Shown: positions 44,559-53,875, numbered from the stretch's first letter. The stretch is DNA of 64,000 nucleotides from an uncultured Clostridia bacterium (GCA_947625915.1 CANQPX010000007.1:1-64000); one strand, 5' to 3'. The notes: generated by a model not told the origin, from the letters alone. Made by a program: numbers and translations.

Positions 44559-45116
44559 TTAATAAAGCTGAGTAAAGCTTTCATAGTGATCGTCCGTGTA
44601 GAAAACAAGTCCGTCATTCGAGAAAATTATTCTTTCCGCGCCCCGTGAGCCGCCGTTATAATTCACATCACATTCTGTGTAAGTGCGTCCTTCCGCTTCG
44701 GGGAGAAGTTTTTCGTAATTTCCGAAACGGTCGCCGCCTATGCTCATTCCATCGGCATATTTCCAAAGGTCGCCGCCGCTCCAACCGAGTTTTTTTGCTT
44801 CGGATTTCGTCATAAAATTGCTCGGGAGCGTTCCGAAAGTGTGGATATATTCGGCAACGTCCTCGGGGGAAGTGTAGCTGCCGTCCTTTTCAACGGAAAC
44901 TTCGTTTATATAGCTTTCCGTAACGGTCGTTTCTTCGGGATATCCGCTTATCTCCGAGGAAGATGTTTTTTCTTCGGAAATGCTTTCTGTTCCGAGCGTG
45001 CGTAATATCTCCGTTTCCGTTTCGTAATTTCCGACAAGCTCATAACTTTCGTATGCGCATGAAGTCATCATGACCGCCGACATCAGAAACGTCAGAAAGA
45101 TCTTTATATATTTCAA
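44559..45116 (-). CDS. Barnase-like ribonuclease lipoprotein
   Basis: A 185 aa lipoprotein: signal peptide with probable lipobox cysteine 20 (MMTSC), a Ser/Glu/Thr-rich linker to ~80, then a barnase/RNase-N1 domain to the end. Domain landmarks are VAEYIHTFGTLPSNFMTKSEAKKLGW, GMSIGGDRFGN and TECDVNYNGG. The catalytic set aligns with barnase Lys27, Glu73, Arg83/Arg87 and His102 (here Lys104, Glu148, Arg158/Arg162 and His177 in DDHYESF). It starts at TTG 45116 after GAAAGGA. The inhibitor domain is the next ORF, at the N terminus of QueA. Confidence 0.9.
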   Translation of the reverse strand: MKYIKIFLTFLMSAVMMTSCAYESYELVGNYETETEILRTLGTESISEEKTSSSEISGYPEETTVTESYINEVSVEKDGSYTSPEDVAEYIHTFGTLPSNFMTKSEAKKLGWSGGDLWKYADGMSIGGDRFGNYEKLLPEAEGRTYTECDVNYNGGSRGAERIIFSNDGLVFYTDDHYESFTQLY

Positions 45117-45143
45117 CGGATAACATTCCTTTCGTGATCTGTG

Positions 45144-45977
45144 TTATTTCTTTGAATTTATTATCGAGTAGATGTCGCTTTTTTTGAAACCTGTTGCCTT
45201 TGCGGCTTCTTTGCAGGCGTCGGAAGGCTTCATTCCGTCTGCGATGAGCTTTTCCGCTTGCTTTGCGGCGTCGTTTATCGTAAGTTCCTCATTTATTTCG
45301 GGCGGCACATAGCCTTCCACTATGAGGACGAATTCTCCCTTGGGGTTTTTGTCGGCATAATAAGCGACGGCTTCGGAAAGCGTCATGCGGAGAACTTCCT
45401 CATGGATCTTTGTAAGTTCGCGGCATATGGCTATTCTCCTGTCGCCGAAATATTCCAGCATATCCGAAAGCGTTGCTGCAAGTTTATGGGGGGCTTCGTA
45501 GAATATCAGCGTATGCGTATCCTTTGCAGCAGAGGCAAGGTGAGCGTAACGCTGTTTTTTTGTTACCGAAAGAAAGCCTTCAAAAGCAAATCTTGACGAT
45601 GACAGTCCGCTTATCGCCACTGCGGAAGCCATTGCCGTAGGTCCGGGGACCGCTTCAATGGGGATATTGTTTTCTATGCATCTGCGGATAAGATCTTCTC
45701 CCGGGTCGGAAATGCAGGGCATTCCCGCGTCCGAAACAACGGCGCAGCTTTTTCCCGCGAGCATACTTTCGACTATCTCTTCCGAGACTTGTTTTACCGA
45801 ATGTTCGTGATAGCTGACAAGTTTTTTCTTTATACCGAAATGGTTCAACAGTTTAAGTGTAACTCTCGTGTCCTCGGCGCAAATGAAGTCAACGCTTTTG
45901 AGAGTTTCCACCGCGCGGTAGGTAATATCTCCCAGATTGCCTATCGGAGTACCTACAACAAAAAGTTTCCCCGCCAT
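45144..45977 (-). CDS. rsmI: 16S rRNA (cytidine-1402-2'-O)-methyltransferase RsmI
   Basis: RsmI methylates C1402 of 16S rRNA. The 277 aa protein has GTPIGNLGDITYRAVETLK, DFICAEDTRVTLKLLNHF and SDAGMPCISDPGEDL motifs. It follows the TrmN6-like gene, as yabB-rsmI pairs do in Firmicutes. Confidence 0.96.
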   Translation of the reverse strand: MAGKLFVVGTPIGNLGDITYRAVETLKSVDFICAEDTRVTLKLLNHFGIKKKLVSYHEHSVKQVSEEIVESMLAGKSCAVVSDAGMPCISDPGEDLIRRCIENNIPIEAVPGPTAMASAVAISGLSSSRFAFEGFLSVTKKQRYAHLASAAKDTHTLIFYEAPHKLAATLSDMLEYFGDRRIAICRELTKIHEEVLRMTLSEAVAYYADKNPKGEFVLIVEGYVPPEINEELTINDAAKQAEKLIADGMKPSDACKEAAKATGFKKSDIYSIINSKK

Positions 45978-46009
45978 GAATTTTCATCTCCTTTGGAAAG
46001 TGCCGCCGC

Positions 46010-46744
46010 TTATCCTGCGGGGAAGTTTGTCTTTCCGCCGCCGTAAATTTCCAGCAGTTCATCGGAAAAGCCGTTCTCGCCGTTGATGTAAAGCTGCGGA
46101 AGGACTTTCATGAACGGTTTCCCGCCCTTGCTGCCGCTTATTAAGAACAGCCACGGCGCAGTCTTTGCATCTTTGCTGACGAAGCGGAGGACTTTTGGTT
46201 CTATGCCGTTGTCCTTCATAGCCGAAATAACGTCCGCAAGGCGTTCGGGACGGCAGCAAAGGCAGAGTTTCCCGCCGAATTTCAGGAGTTTTGAAGCTGT
46301 GCGGCATATGTCGTCAATGTTGCAGAGTATCTCATGCCTTGCGATCCTCTGAGCTTTTGTAAGGCTTTCTATCCCTGCTTTTGAAGCTTTGTACGGGGGA
46401 TTGCACACAACAACGTCCATACTTCCGAACGGTATTTCTCCCGAAAGATCTTTAAGGTCTTTGCAGACGGGGACAATATTGTCAAAACCGTTTTTTTCGA
46501 CGGTGATTTTAAGCTGTTCTATAGCCTGCGGCTGTATATCGACTCCGTATATCATCTTCGGAGCAAATGTCATTTGCATCAGCACTGCGATTATCCCGCA
46601 GCCTGTGCCGAGGTCGCATACGCTGTCCTTATGTCTCGGAGCGGCATGATCGGCTAACAGGAAAGCGTCCGTGCCGAACTTATGCTCGTCCGAAACGCAG
46701 ATATCAACGTTATTTCTTAATGTTTCAAAAGTATATTCCGCCAT
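46010..46744 (-). CDS. TrmN6-like SAM-dependent methyltransferase (YfiC/YabB type)
   Basis: A 244 aa methyltransferase with VCDLGTGCGIIAVLMQ (SAM motif) and the N6-methyladenine-type VVCNPPYKASKAG motif. Relatives methylate A37 of tRNAVal. Conserved neighbour of rsmI. Confidence 0.9.
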   Translation of the reverse strand: MAEYTFETLRNNVDICVSDEHKFGTDAFLLADHAAPRHKDSVCDLGTGCGIIAVLMQMTFAPKMIYGVDIQPQAIEQLKITVEKNGFDNIVPVCKDLKDLSGEIPFGSMDVVVCNPPYKASKAGIESLTKAQRIARHEILCNIDDICRTASKLLKFGGKLCLCCRPERLADVISAMKDNGIEPKVLRFVSKDAKTAPWLFLISGSKGGKPFMKVLPQLYINGENGFSDELLEIYGGGKTNFPAG

Positions 46745-46745
46745 A

Positions 46746-48101
46746 TTATCCCACCATAAGCTTGCCTTCGGGGTAGATCTCGTTCTTCATACCCGCTCTG
46801 TTGACCGAGATCGAGATAGCGAATGAAACGGGTCCCACACGTCCTATAAACATTGTCAGGCAGAGTATTATGCGTGAAATTATGCCGCTGACTGCGGAAA
46901 CTCCCACGCTGAGACCAGATGTGGAAAATGCGGATACAGCTTCATACACCGAGTCGATGCCCGCTATCCCCGTATTTGTGTAGAAAAGCACAAAAGCCGT
47001 TGCACCCACTATCATCGCCGCAAGAACAATGATCGTCAGGGATTTGTAAACGGATTCCTTATCTATTTTTCTGCCCATTATAATAGTATCGCTTTTATTC
47101 TGGATAACGCTTAGGATCGTCATGATTATTATTGCAAAGGTGGTGATCTTGATACCGCCGCCCGTTGAACCCGGAGCAACGCCTATGAACATCAGCAGTA
47201 TGGAGAAAAGTTTTGTCATCGAATCCATTGAAGCGAGGTCAAATGTGTTGAAACCAGCAGTTCTCAGACTCACCGAGTAGAAGAAGCTCTCTACGAGTTT
47301 TTCGCCGAAGCCCGCATTGCCGATAGTTGAAGGATTTCCCCATTCGCTTAAAAGCGTCATAAGCGTTCCAACTGCGATAAGTATCGCGGTAAATGTGAGA
47401 ACTATTTTCGATTGCAGGTTCAGGCGCTTTTTTTTGCGGTATTCTATAATATCCATCCATACGAAGAAGCCCAGTCCGCCCGCGATTATCAGCATCGGGA
47501 CGACTATCATTACTATAGGGTCGTCCGCGAACGGAGAAAGGCTGCAAAACGGAGTTTCCACGGCTCCGAGAATGTCGAAACCCGCGTTGCAGAAAGACGA
47601 TATCGCGACAAAGATGGATATGTAGACGCCATCTATGCCATATTTTGGAACAAATGAGATCATCAGCAGCAATGCGCCTATGAATTCACATACTGCCGAG
47701 ATCATGATAACATATTTTACCAGCAATTTTACGTCCGAAAATCCCGATGTGTTCATCGACTCGGAAGCGACTTGAATGGAACGCAGTTCCAGCTTTTTCC
47801 TTATAAGGAAGTTGAAGAATGATACCAATGTTACAAACCCCAGACCGCCTATCTGTATCATGAGCAGTATGACTATCTGACCGAAAATGCTCCAGTGAGT
47901 GCCTGTATCTACCACAACAAGCCCTGTAACGCAGGTGGCGGAAGTCGCGGTAAATATCGCGGTCACGGGATCCGTAAAGCTGCCGCTTTCGGAGGAAATG
48001 GGCATCATCAGCAAAAAAGAGCCTATAGCTATCACTATCACAAAGCTAAGAACGATCATTGCCGCAGGTTTGGGGGATCTTTTTGATTTGACAAAGGGCA
48101 T
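46746..48101 (-). CDS. Trk/Ktr-type potassium channel subunit
   Basis: A 451 aa membrane protein of the TrkH/KtrB family, importing K+ together with a cytoplasmic KtrA/TrkA ring. The four pore loops are recognisable by the TATSATCVTGLVVVDTGTH, SSFCNAGFDI, SLRTAGFNTFD and SAFSTSGLSVG blocks. Minus-strand ATG 48101 follows GAGGTAATC; the 26 extra residues in the track are rejected. No ktrA/trkA gene is in this window. The long leader carries a strong hairpin. Confidence 0.93.
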   Translation of the reverse strand: MPFVKSKRSPKPAAMIVLSFVIVIAIGSFLLMMPISSESGSFTDPVTAIFTATSATCVTGLVVVDTGTHWSIFGQIVILLMIQIGGLGFVTLVSFFNFLIRKKLELRSIQVASESMNTSGFSDVKLLVKYVIMISAVCEFIGALLLMISFVPKYGIDGVYISIFVAISSFCNAGFDILGAVETPFCSLSPFADDPIVMIVVPMLIIAGGLGFFVWMDIIEYRKKKRLNLQSKIVLTFTAILIAVGTLMTLLSEWGNPSTIGNAGFGEKLVESFFYSVSLRTAGFNTFDLASMDSMTKLFSILLMFIGVAPGSTGGGIKITTFAIIIMTILSVIQNKSDTIIMGRKIDKESVYKSLTIIVLAAMIVGATAFVLFYTNTGIAGIDSVYEAVSAFSTSGLSVGVSAVSGIISRIILCLTMFIGRVGPVSFAISISVNRAGMKNEIYPEGKLMVG

Positions 48102-48140
48102 TTTGATTACCTCTACCGTAAAAAAATACATTTCGTTCAG

Positions 48141-48209
48141 GCAGCACCGCACAAAGATCGTCGCGCATATGTTCGGCAAAGCCGTAAAGCGGTCTTTGCG
48201 CGGTGCTGT
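48141..48209 (-). promoter_or_regulatory. Structured leader of the potassium channel gene
   Basis: GCAGCACCGCACAAAGA at 48141 pairs with TCTTTGCGCGGTGCTGT at 48193 (15 of 17 positions), with an inner CGGCAAAGCCG stem. The transcript from the promoter at 48229-48257 would carry this as a near-complete 5' structure. I do not recognise a c-di-AMP (ydaO) or other named aptamer. Confidence 0.55.
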
Positions 48210-48228
48210 CTTTCAACGGAACAAATCA

Positions 48229-48257
48229 ATTATACCACATCTTACACGGTTTTTCAA
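48229..48257 (-). promoter_or_regulatory. SigA-type promoter for potassium channel gene
   Basis: Minus-strand TTGAAA and TATAAT with a 17-base spacer, ~125 bp upstream of the gene start. Confidence 0.78.
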
Positions 48258-48316
48258 GTATGATTTTCATATTGAACAAAAACATACGAAAAAATCTGTA
48301 AAAACGGTTTCAGTTG

Positions 48317-48345
48317 TTGCAATTTTAAAAAAAATAGTGTATAAT
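48317..48345 (+). promoter_or_regulatory. SigA-type promoter for SGNH-like gene
   Basis: TTGCAA and TATAAT with a 17-base spacer, ~54 bp upstream of the start. Confidence 0.72.
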
Positions 48346-48398
48346 GTTATTGAAAGTAAAATGTTTTGTTGAATTTTTCAGAAAATGGAGGAGCAGGC

Positions 48399-49184
48399 AT
48401 GGTCGTCAGACAGAATGAAAAGAAAAAAGCCAAATTCAGGGTATCGTTTCTCTTCCTGTTCATATTCGCAAGTTTTGCGGTATGCTTCGTGCTGTATATG
48501 AAAGAGGATTTTGAAGTTTCGCCCGATATGATAGAACCCGCTTCAAATGATGTGGTCTACATCGAACCCGTGGGCGGCGGAAGTTCGGTGATAAATCCCG
48601 TTCCCGCAAGTGAAAGGGGAGAGGAGGACTATTATGATGACGCAGTGTTTATCGGCAGCACAGCGCTTGCGGGGCTTTCCGACTACGGATATGTTAAGTC
48701 CGCAAATATGCTGCTGTCAGATTCGATAGGTCTTTCCAATTTCAGTTCCGCAACGCTTTCCGAAGACGGTGTTGAAAGCGGGATGTCAGACGCGGCTATG
48801 CGTCTTGCACCGAAAAAAATTTACATAATGGTGGGAATAAATGACATATCCGCTTCGGGCGGGAATGTTTCTTTTGACGGATTGAAAGAGTTTATCGGCG
48901 ACATAAAAGACAGTGACAGCGGCGTAAAAATATATCTCATGTCGCTTTTGCCCGTAACGTCCGAAAATGAGAGCAGAACGGCTGCAAATCAGGATATTGA
49001 CGAGTATAATTCAAAGCTTCTGGAGTTTGCCGACAGCATGAATGTGTATTACCTTGACGTAAACACCGTTTTCAAGGGAAATGACGGGAAACTTCCCGCA
49101 TCATATGCCGAAGTGAACGGAGTAAAGCTGAAAAAGAGCGGTTATGAGAAGTTATCCGAATACATACTTACGCATATCGGGTAA
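48399..49184 (+). CDS. Membrane-anchored SGNH/GDSL-like protein, degenerate
   Basis: A 261 aa protein with an N-terminal membrane anchor (VSFLFLFIFASFAVCFVLYM) and an extracellular SGNH-fold domain. The block I position reads VFIGSTALAGL instead of FIGDS, so the catalytic serine is not in its usual place. Block III is kept (MVGINDISASG). The block V position reads NGVKLKKSGYEKL, lacking the usual Asp-x-x-His. It may be an inactive member that binds a carbohydrate or lipid. ATG 48399 follows GGAGGAG. Confidence 0.8.
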   Translation: MVVRQNEKKKAKFRVSFLFLFIFASFAVCFVLYMKEDFEVSPDMIEPASNDVVYIEPVGGGSSVINPVPASERGEEDYYDDAVFIGSTALAGLSDYGYVKSANMLLSDSIGLSNFSSATLSEDGVESGMSDAAMRLAPKKIYIMVGINDISASGGNVSFDGLKEFIGDIKDSDSGVKIYLMSLLPVTSENESRTAANQDIDEYNSKLLEFADSMNVYYLDVNTVFKGNDGKLPASYAEVNGVKLKKSGYEKLSEYILTHIG

Positions 49185-49189
49185 AAACG

Positions 49190-49218
49190 AGCGGCAATTT
49201 TAATTGCCGCTATTTTTT
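49190..49218 (+). terminator. Terminator after SGNH-like gene
   Basis: AGCGGCAATT and AATTGCCGCT form a 10-bp stem followed by ATTTTTTAA. Confidence 0.85.
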
Positions 49219-51454
49219 AAAATGTTATTTGATCCGGGTCAATAAGATCTTTTGCAAGATTTCCCGCCGCGGGGATATTCTTTACAGCATATTTCTCAAC
49301 ATTTTCAGCCATTTCTTCCGTAACGATGTACGCATTGTCGATCACCGCTTTTGCTTTCAGAGTCATTACCTGTACGCCGATGGTGTCACGCGCTGCCTTG
49401 GGAAGTATCATTCCCGTGTTGAACACTATCGCTCTGCCGTTTGAGGAACGGAGCAGTATATAGGTGTTTTCCGCCACCGCGAACATCTTTACGAGCTTGG
49501 ACTTTGCGGAATATGCACCCGTAAGCTTTTTGCGGTTCGTCTTTGTCTCATAAGCATTTAGAGGAACTTTCGCAGCCTTGCCGTTTTCAAATATCATTAT
49601 GAGATATCCGCTGTAATCGTTCGTTGCAATAAGCGAGGAAACATTTTCGTATTCGTCAAACCCAAGCTTTACCGGTACAAAATCTCCCAGTTCGGAAGCT
49701 TTGGTATCCTTGAACTCGCTTGCACGGGACTTGTAGACTTGACATTTGTCCGTAAAGAACAGCAGTTCGGTCTTGTTTGAAGCTTCTTCGGAAAAGACCA
49801 TGACGTCTCCGTCTTTCAGCTTTTGCTGATCCGCCATTCTGAGCGACTGAGGAGTTATCTTCTTGAAATATCCGCTGCTCGTCATGAACAGATTTACCGC
49901 ATAGTCGGGAGTATCGTCCTCGGTCTCCTCTTCTTCCTCATCGCCGGCATAATAGAACATAGTGCGGCGGGGCTGCTTGTATTTTGCGGAAATTTCCTTT
50001 AATTCGTCAACGATGATGCCCTTTATTTTTTTGTCGCTGGAAAGTATGCTTTCCATTTCGGCAATATCTTTTTCAAGATCTTTTATATCGGCGGTGCGTT
50101 TAAGGATATACTCCTTATTCAAGTGGCGGAGTTTTATTTCCGCAACATATTCCGCCTGTGTTTCGTCGATGCCGAAACCGATCATCAGGTTCGGAACGAC
50201 TTCCGCTTCTTCTTCCGTTTCGCGGACTATTTTTATTGCCTTGTCAATGTCAAGAAGGATCTTCTGCAAACCTTTTAAAAGGTGCAGACGCTCTTTTTTC
50301 TTTGAAAGTTCAAAATATGTCCTGCGCTTTATACATTCCGTTCGGAAAGCTATCCACTCGTTAAGTATCTCGTAAACTCCCATTACTTTCGGGAAACCGC
50401 CTATAAGAATGTTGAAGTTACATGAATAGTTGTCCTGAAGCGGAGTCATGCGGAATAATTTTTTCATCAGTTTATCCGGGTCAACGCCGCGCTTTATGTC
50501 AATGGCAAGTTTCAATCCGTGAATGTCCGTCTCATCTCTGATGTAAGAGATCTCGCGGATCTTTCCGCCTTTTATAAGTTCTATTATCTTGTCCATTATC
50601 GCTTCCACCGTTGTCGTGGGCGGTATCTGGGTAATTTCTATGCAATTTGCTTCTTTGTCAAAATTGTAGCGGGAACGTACTTTTATGGAACCCCGTCCTG
50701 TACGGTAAATTTTCTCAAGTTCGTCCTCATCGTAGAGCATAAATCCTCCGCCCGCAAAATCGGGGCCTTTCAATGTTGAGAGAACGTTATGCTCGGGATT
50801 TTTTATGAGCGCGATGGTCGTTTCGCAAATTTCCTCCAGATTGAAGGAGCATACCGCGCTTGCCATTGAAACGGCGATTCCCACGTTTGCATTTACCAGA
50901 ACGGACGGGAACGCCGCAGGCAGCAAAGTCGGCTCGGTAGTCTCGTTATCATAGTTTGGAACGAAGTCTACCGTGTCCTTGTCTATATCGCGGAAAAGCT
51001 CGTTGCAGATAGGATCAAGCTTTGCCTCGGTGTAACGGGAAGCTGCATACGCCATATCGCGGGAATATGCTTTTCCGAAATTGCCCTTGCTGTCAACGTA
51101 AGGGTGCAGGAGCGCTTCATTTCCCCGTGCGAGACGAACCATTGTCTCGTATATCGCGGCGTCACCGTGGGGATTTAACTTCATTGTCTGACCGACAATG
51201 TTTGCGGATTTTGTTTTCGGACCTGTAAGGAGTCCCATTTTGTACATCGTATAAAGCAGCTTTCTGTGTGACGGTTTGAAGCCGTCAATTTCGGGCAGCG
51301 CACGGGAAACTATAACGCTCATGGCGTAGGGCATATAGTTCTTTTCCAGCGTATCGGTTATCTGTTCTTCCGCAATGATCCCGCTTCCCGCAATGTAAGC
51401 GTTAGAAGCGGGAGCGGTATTTTTTGTTTCGGTTTTTTTACTTTTTCTCGGCAA
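49217..51454 (-). CDS. parC: Type II DNA topoisomerase subunit A (ParC-like)
   Basis: A 745 aa GyrA/ParC protein: breakage-reunion domain with DGFKPSHRKLLYTMYKMGL, catalytic tyrosine in AASRYTEAKL, LNPHGDAAIYETMVRL, and a C-terminal wrapping domain. It is shorter than standard GyrA and paired with its own B subunit, so topoisomerase IV-like is more likely than gyrase. A GyrA paralog is expected elsewhere in the genome. Confidence 0.9.
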   Translation of the reverse strand: MPRKSKKTETKNTAPASNAYIAGSGIIAEEQITDTLEKNYMPYAMSVIVSRALPEIDGFKPSHRKLLYTMYKMGLLTGPKTKSANIVGQTMKLNPHGDAAIYETMVRLARGNEALLHPYVDSKGNFGKAYSRDMAYAASRYTEAKLDPICNELFRDIDKDTVDFVPNYDNETTEPTLLPAAFPSVLVNANVGIAVSMASAVCSFNLEEICETTIALIKNPEHNVLSTLKGPDFAGGGFMLYDEDELEKIYRTGRGSIKVRSRYNFDKEANCIEITQIPPTTTVEAIMDKIIELIKGGKIREISYIRDETDIHGLKLAIDIKRGVDPDKLMKKLFRMTPLQDNYSCNFNILIGGFPKVMGVYEILNEWIAFRTECIKRRTYFELSKKKERLHLLKGLQKILLDIDKAIKIVRETEEEAEVVPNLMIGFGIDETQAEYVAEIKLRHLNKEYILKRTADIKDLEKDIAEMESILSSDKKIKGIIVDELKEISAKYKQPRRTMFYYAGDEEEEETEDDTPDYAVNLFMTSSGYFKKITPQSLRMADQQKLKDGDVMVFSEEASNKTELLFFTDKCQVYKSRASEFKDTKASELGDFVPVKLGFDEYENVSSLIATNDYSGYLIMIFENGKAAKVPLNAYETKTNRKKLTGAYSAKSKLVKMFAVAENTYILLRSSNGRAIVFNTGMILPKAARDTIGVQVMTLKAKAVIDNAYIVTEEMAENVEKYAVKNIPAAGNLAKDLIDPDQITF

Positions 51455-51469
51455 TTTTTTTCACTCCAA

Positions 51470-51862
51470 TTAATTATTCATCAAATTAAAATGTCGTCTG
51501 TAGCGTTTGGGAATTTCTATCGGAACATCGTAACCGAGTTCCTTTAGTGCAGGTGGAATTACTCTCATTCCGTCCTTGAAAAATTCTTCAATTTTTTTCT
51601 CTTTTCTTGTTATAGTGCTGTAATTTTCGGGGCATACAAATGTCCAATCCGCACCGTCTTTATTTACAACAAGACGGAAATATTTATCAATGTCCGTTTC
51701 GGGAAAACCCGCTTTTTTTAGAAGGATATGATGTTCAAAGCCTTCGTCTATCTGTGAAGCTATTATCCTTTCTCCGTCATGGGAAACAAGGACTAAAAGC
51801 GGGTCGTCCACATTTACTGCGGCATTGAAATTTTCCTCATCGGGATATTTTATTATTTCCAT
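51470..51862 (-). CDS. Uncharacterised 130 aa protein between topoisomerase genes
   Basis: No family recognised. The protein is soluble, with a beta-rich N-terminal half (DDPLLVLVSHDGERIIASQID), an acidic middle and a basic C terminus (IPKRYRRHFNLMNN). It lies 15 bp before parC and 24 bp after parE on the same strand, so it is probably expressed with them. Confidence 0.75.
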   Translation of the reverse strand: MEIIKYPDEENFNAAVNVDDPLLVLVSHDGERIIASQIDEGFEHHILLKKAGFPETDIDKYFRLVVNKDGADWTFVCPENYSTITRKEKKIEEFFKDGMRVIPPALKELGYDVPIEIPKRYRRHFNLMNN

Positions 51863-51886
51863 GATAATTCCTCGCAGTTTTTTTAT

Positions 51887-53875
51887 TTAAGAAATATCCG
51901 CCATTTCAAGATACTGATTTCCGAATTCGGCGATATAATCTTTGCGCCCCTGTAAATTATCTCCGAGCATCAGATCAAACATATTTGCCGTTGCTTCAAG
52001 ATCTGTGGGCATTACCTTTATTAGCCGCCTTGTAGCGGGGTTCATTGTGGTAAGTGACATCATTTCGGGGTCGTTCTCACCGAGACCTTTTGAACGGTCG
52101 ATCTTATATTTCTGATCGCCGATCATTTCAAGTATCTCGCTTTTTTCCTTTTCATTATATGCAAAATATGTCCTGTCTTTTGTGTTTATTTCAAAAAGGG
52201 GAGTTTCCGCAATATAAACATATCCTTCTTCTATAAGCGTTGGGGTAAGGCGGTAAAGCATTGTAAGGATCAGCGTTCTTATCTGGAAGCCGTCAACGTC
52301 CGCATCGGTGGCAATTATGATCTTGTTCCATTTTAAATTGTCGATATTGAACGTGGAAAGCTCTTTATTTGCTTTTGCGCGGACTTCCACGCCGCAGCCG
52401 AGAACTTTTATAAGGTCGGTGATTATATCGCTTTTGAATATCTTGTCGTAATCCGCTTTAAGGCAGTTGAGGATCTTTCCGCGTACCGGGATTATCGCCT
52501 GAAATTCCGCATCGCGCGCGGTTTTGCAGGCTCCAAGGGCGGAATCTCCTTCAACAATGAAGATCTCTCTTCGGGAAAGATCTTTTGTGCGGCAGTCAAC
52601 AAATTTTTGCACCATATTTGAAAGATCAATATTTCCCGCAAGTTTCTTTTTGAGATTTTGTTTTGTTTTTTCCGCGCTTTCGCGGCTCCGCTTGTTGAGT
52701 ATGACTTGTTCGGCAATTTTCAGCGCGTCATCGGGATTTTCGATAAAATAAATTTCCAGCTGATGCTTTAAAAATTCCGTCATGGCGTCATAAATGAATT
52801 TATTTGTTATCGCTTTTTTGGTCTGGTTCTCGTAGGAAGTAAGCGTTGAAAATGACGATGAGATTAGCACAAGGCAGTCCTGTACATCAACGAATTTTAT
52901 CTTGCTTTCATTTTTCTGATATTTGTTATTGCTTTTAAGATATGCGTCGATCTGCGAAACAAAAGCGTTTTGCACGGCTTTGTCGGGAACGCCGCCATGC
53001 TCCAGAAAACTTGAATTGTGGTAATATTCTATCTGCGATATCTTATTTGAAAAAGCCACCGCAAAGGAAAGTTTTACTTTATATTCGGGCTTGTCGTCGC
53101 GGTCACGTCCCTTGCGTTCGCACTGCCAGAACTGCGGGGGAGTGATGTAATTATTTTCGAGTATCTCATTGATGTAATCGGAGATACCGTTTTCGTAAAG
53201 ATAGGTGTTTTCCTCGATATTTCCGTCCTCATTTTCATATCTGAAAACGAAAGATATACCGGGATTTACAACAGCTTGTTTTTTGAGCGTCTCCTCGAAA
53301 TATTCCCGACTTACATTTATATCTGTGAAAACTTCAAGATCGGGACGCCATTTTGTGCGTGTGCCTGTCTGTTTGCGTTTTGTGGGTTCTTTTTTCAAAC
53401 CGCCGATATTTTCGCCTTTTTCAAAATGCAAATTATATTTAAAACCGTCTCTGTAAATTTCCACGTCCGTATATTCCGAGGAATACTGCGTTGCGCAGGC
53501 GCCGAGACCGTTCAGACCGAGAGAATATTCATAGTCGCCGCTCTCGTTGTTCTGATATTTTCCGCCCGCGTAAAGTTCACAGTAAACAAGTTCCCAGTTG
53601 TAACAATTTTCCGTGGGGTTGAAATCCACCGGGCAGCCCCGTCCGAAGTCTTCAACTTCAATGGAATTGTCACGGTAATAGGAAATAATTATTTTATTTC
53701 CGTGACCGTCACGGGCTTCGTCGATAGAGTTTGAAATAATTTCAAATATCGAATGTTCGCAGCCTTCGATGCCGTCCGAGCCGAAAATTACCGCGGGACG
53801 TTTTCTTACTCTGTCCGCGCCTTTTAATTTTGTGATACTTTCGTTTCCGTAATCTTTTGTTTTTTTACCAGCCAA
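51887..53875 (-). CDS. parE: Type II DNA topoisomerase subunit B (ParE-like)
   Basis: A 662 aa GHKL ATPase plus TOPRIM protein: LKGADRVRKRPAVIFG, ISNSIDEARDGHG (ATP-binding asparagine), GRGCPVDF, the transducer lysine region, EGDSALGACKTARD and ATDADVDGFQIRTL metal-binding TOPRIM motifs. The GHKL part resembles the divergent GyrB/ParE group of Clostridia. It pairs with the A subunit downstream. Confidence 0.92.
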   Translation of the reverse strand: MAGKKTKDYGNESITKLKGADRVRKRPAVIFGSDGIEGCEHSIFEIISNSIDEARDGHGNKIIISYYRDNSIEVEDFGRGCPVDFNPTENCYNWELVYCELYAGGKYQNNESGDYEYSLGLNGLGACATQYSSEYTDVEIYRDGFKYNLHFEKGENIGGLKKEPTKRKQTGTRTKWRPDLEVFTDINVSREYFEETLKKQAVVNPGISFVFRYENEDGNIEENTYLYENGISDYINEILENNYITPPQFWQCERKGRDRDDKPEYKVKLSFAVAFSNKISQIEYYHNSSFLEHGGVPDKAVQNAFVSQIDAYLKSNNKYQKNESKIKFVDVQDCLVLISSSFSTLTSYENQTKKAITNKFIYDAMTEFLKHQLEIYFIENPDDALKIAEQVILNKRSRESAEKTKQNLKKKLAGNIDLSNMVQKFVDCRTKDLSRREIFIVEGDSALGACKTARDAEFQAIIPVRGKILNCLKADYDKIFKSDIITDLIKVLGCGVEVRAKANKELSTFNIDNLKWNKIIIATDADVDGFQIRTLILTMLYRLTPTLIEEGYVYIAETPLFEINTKDRTYFAYNEKEKSEILEMIGDQKYKIDRSKGLGENDPEMMSLTTMNPATRRLIKVMPTDLEATANMFDLMLGDNLQGRKDYIAEFGNQYLEMADIS

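Noticed and set aside
48102-48257. c-di-AMP (ydaO) riboswitch ahead of the potassium channel gene
   Set aside because: The leader is one long hairpin and lacks the conserved ydaO blocks that I know.
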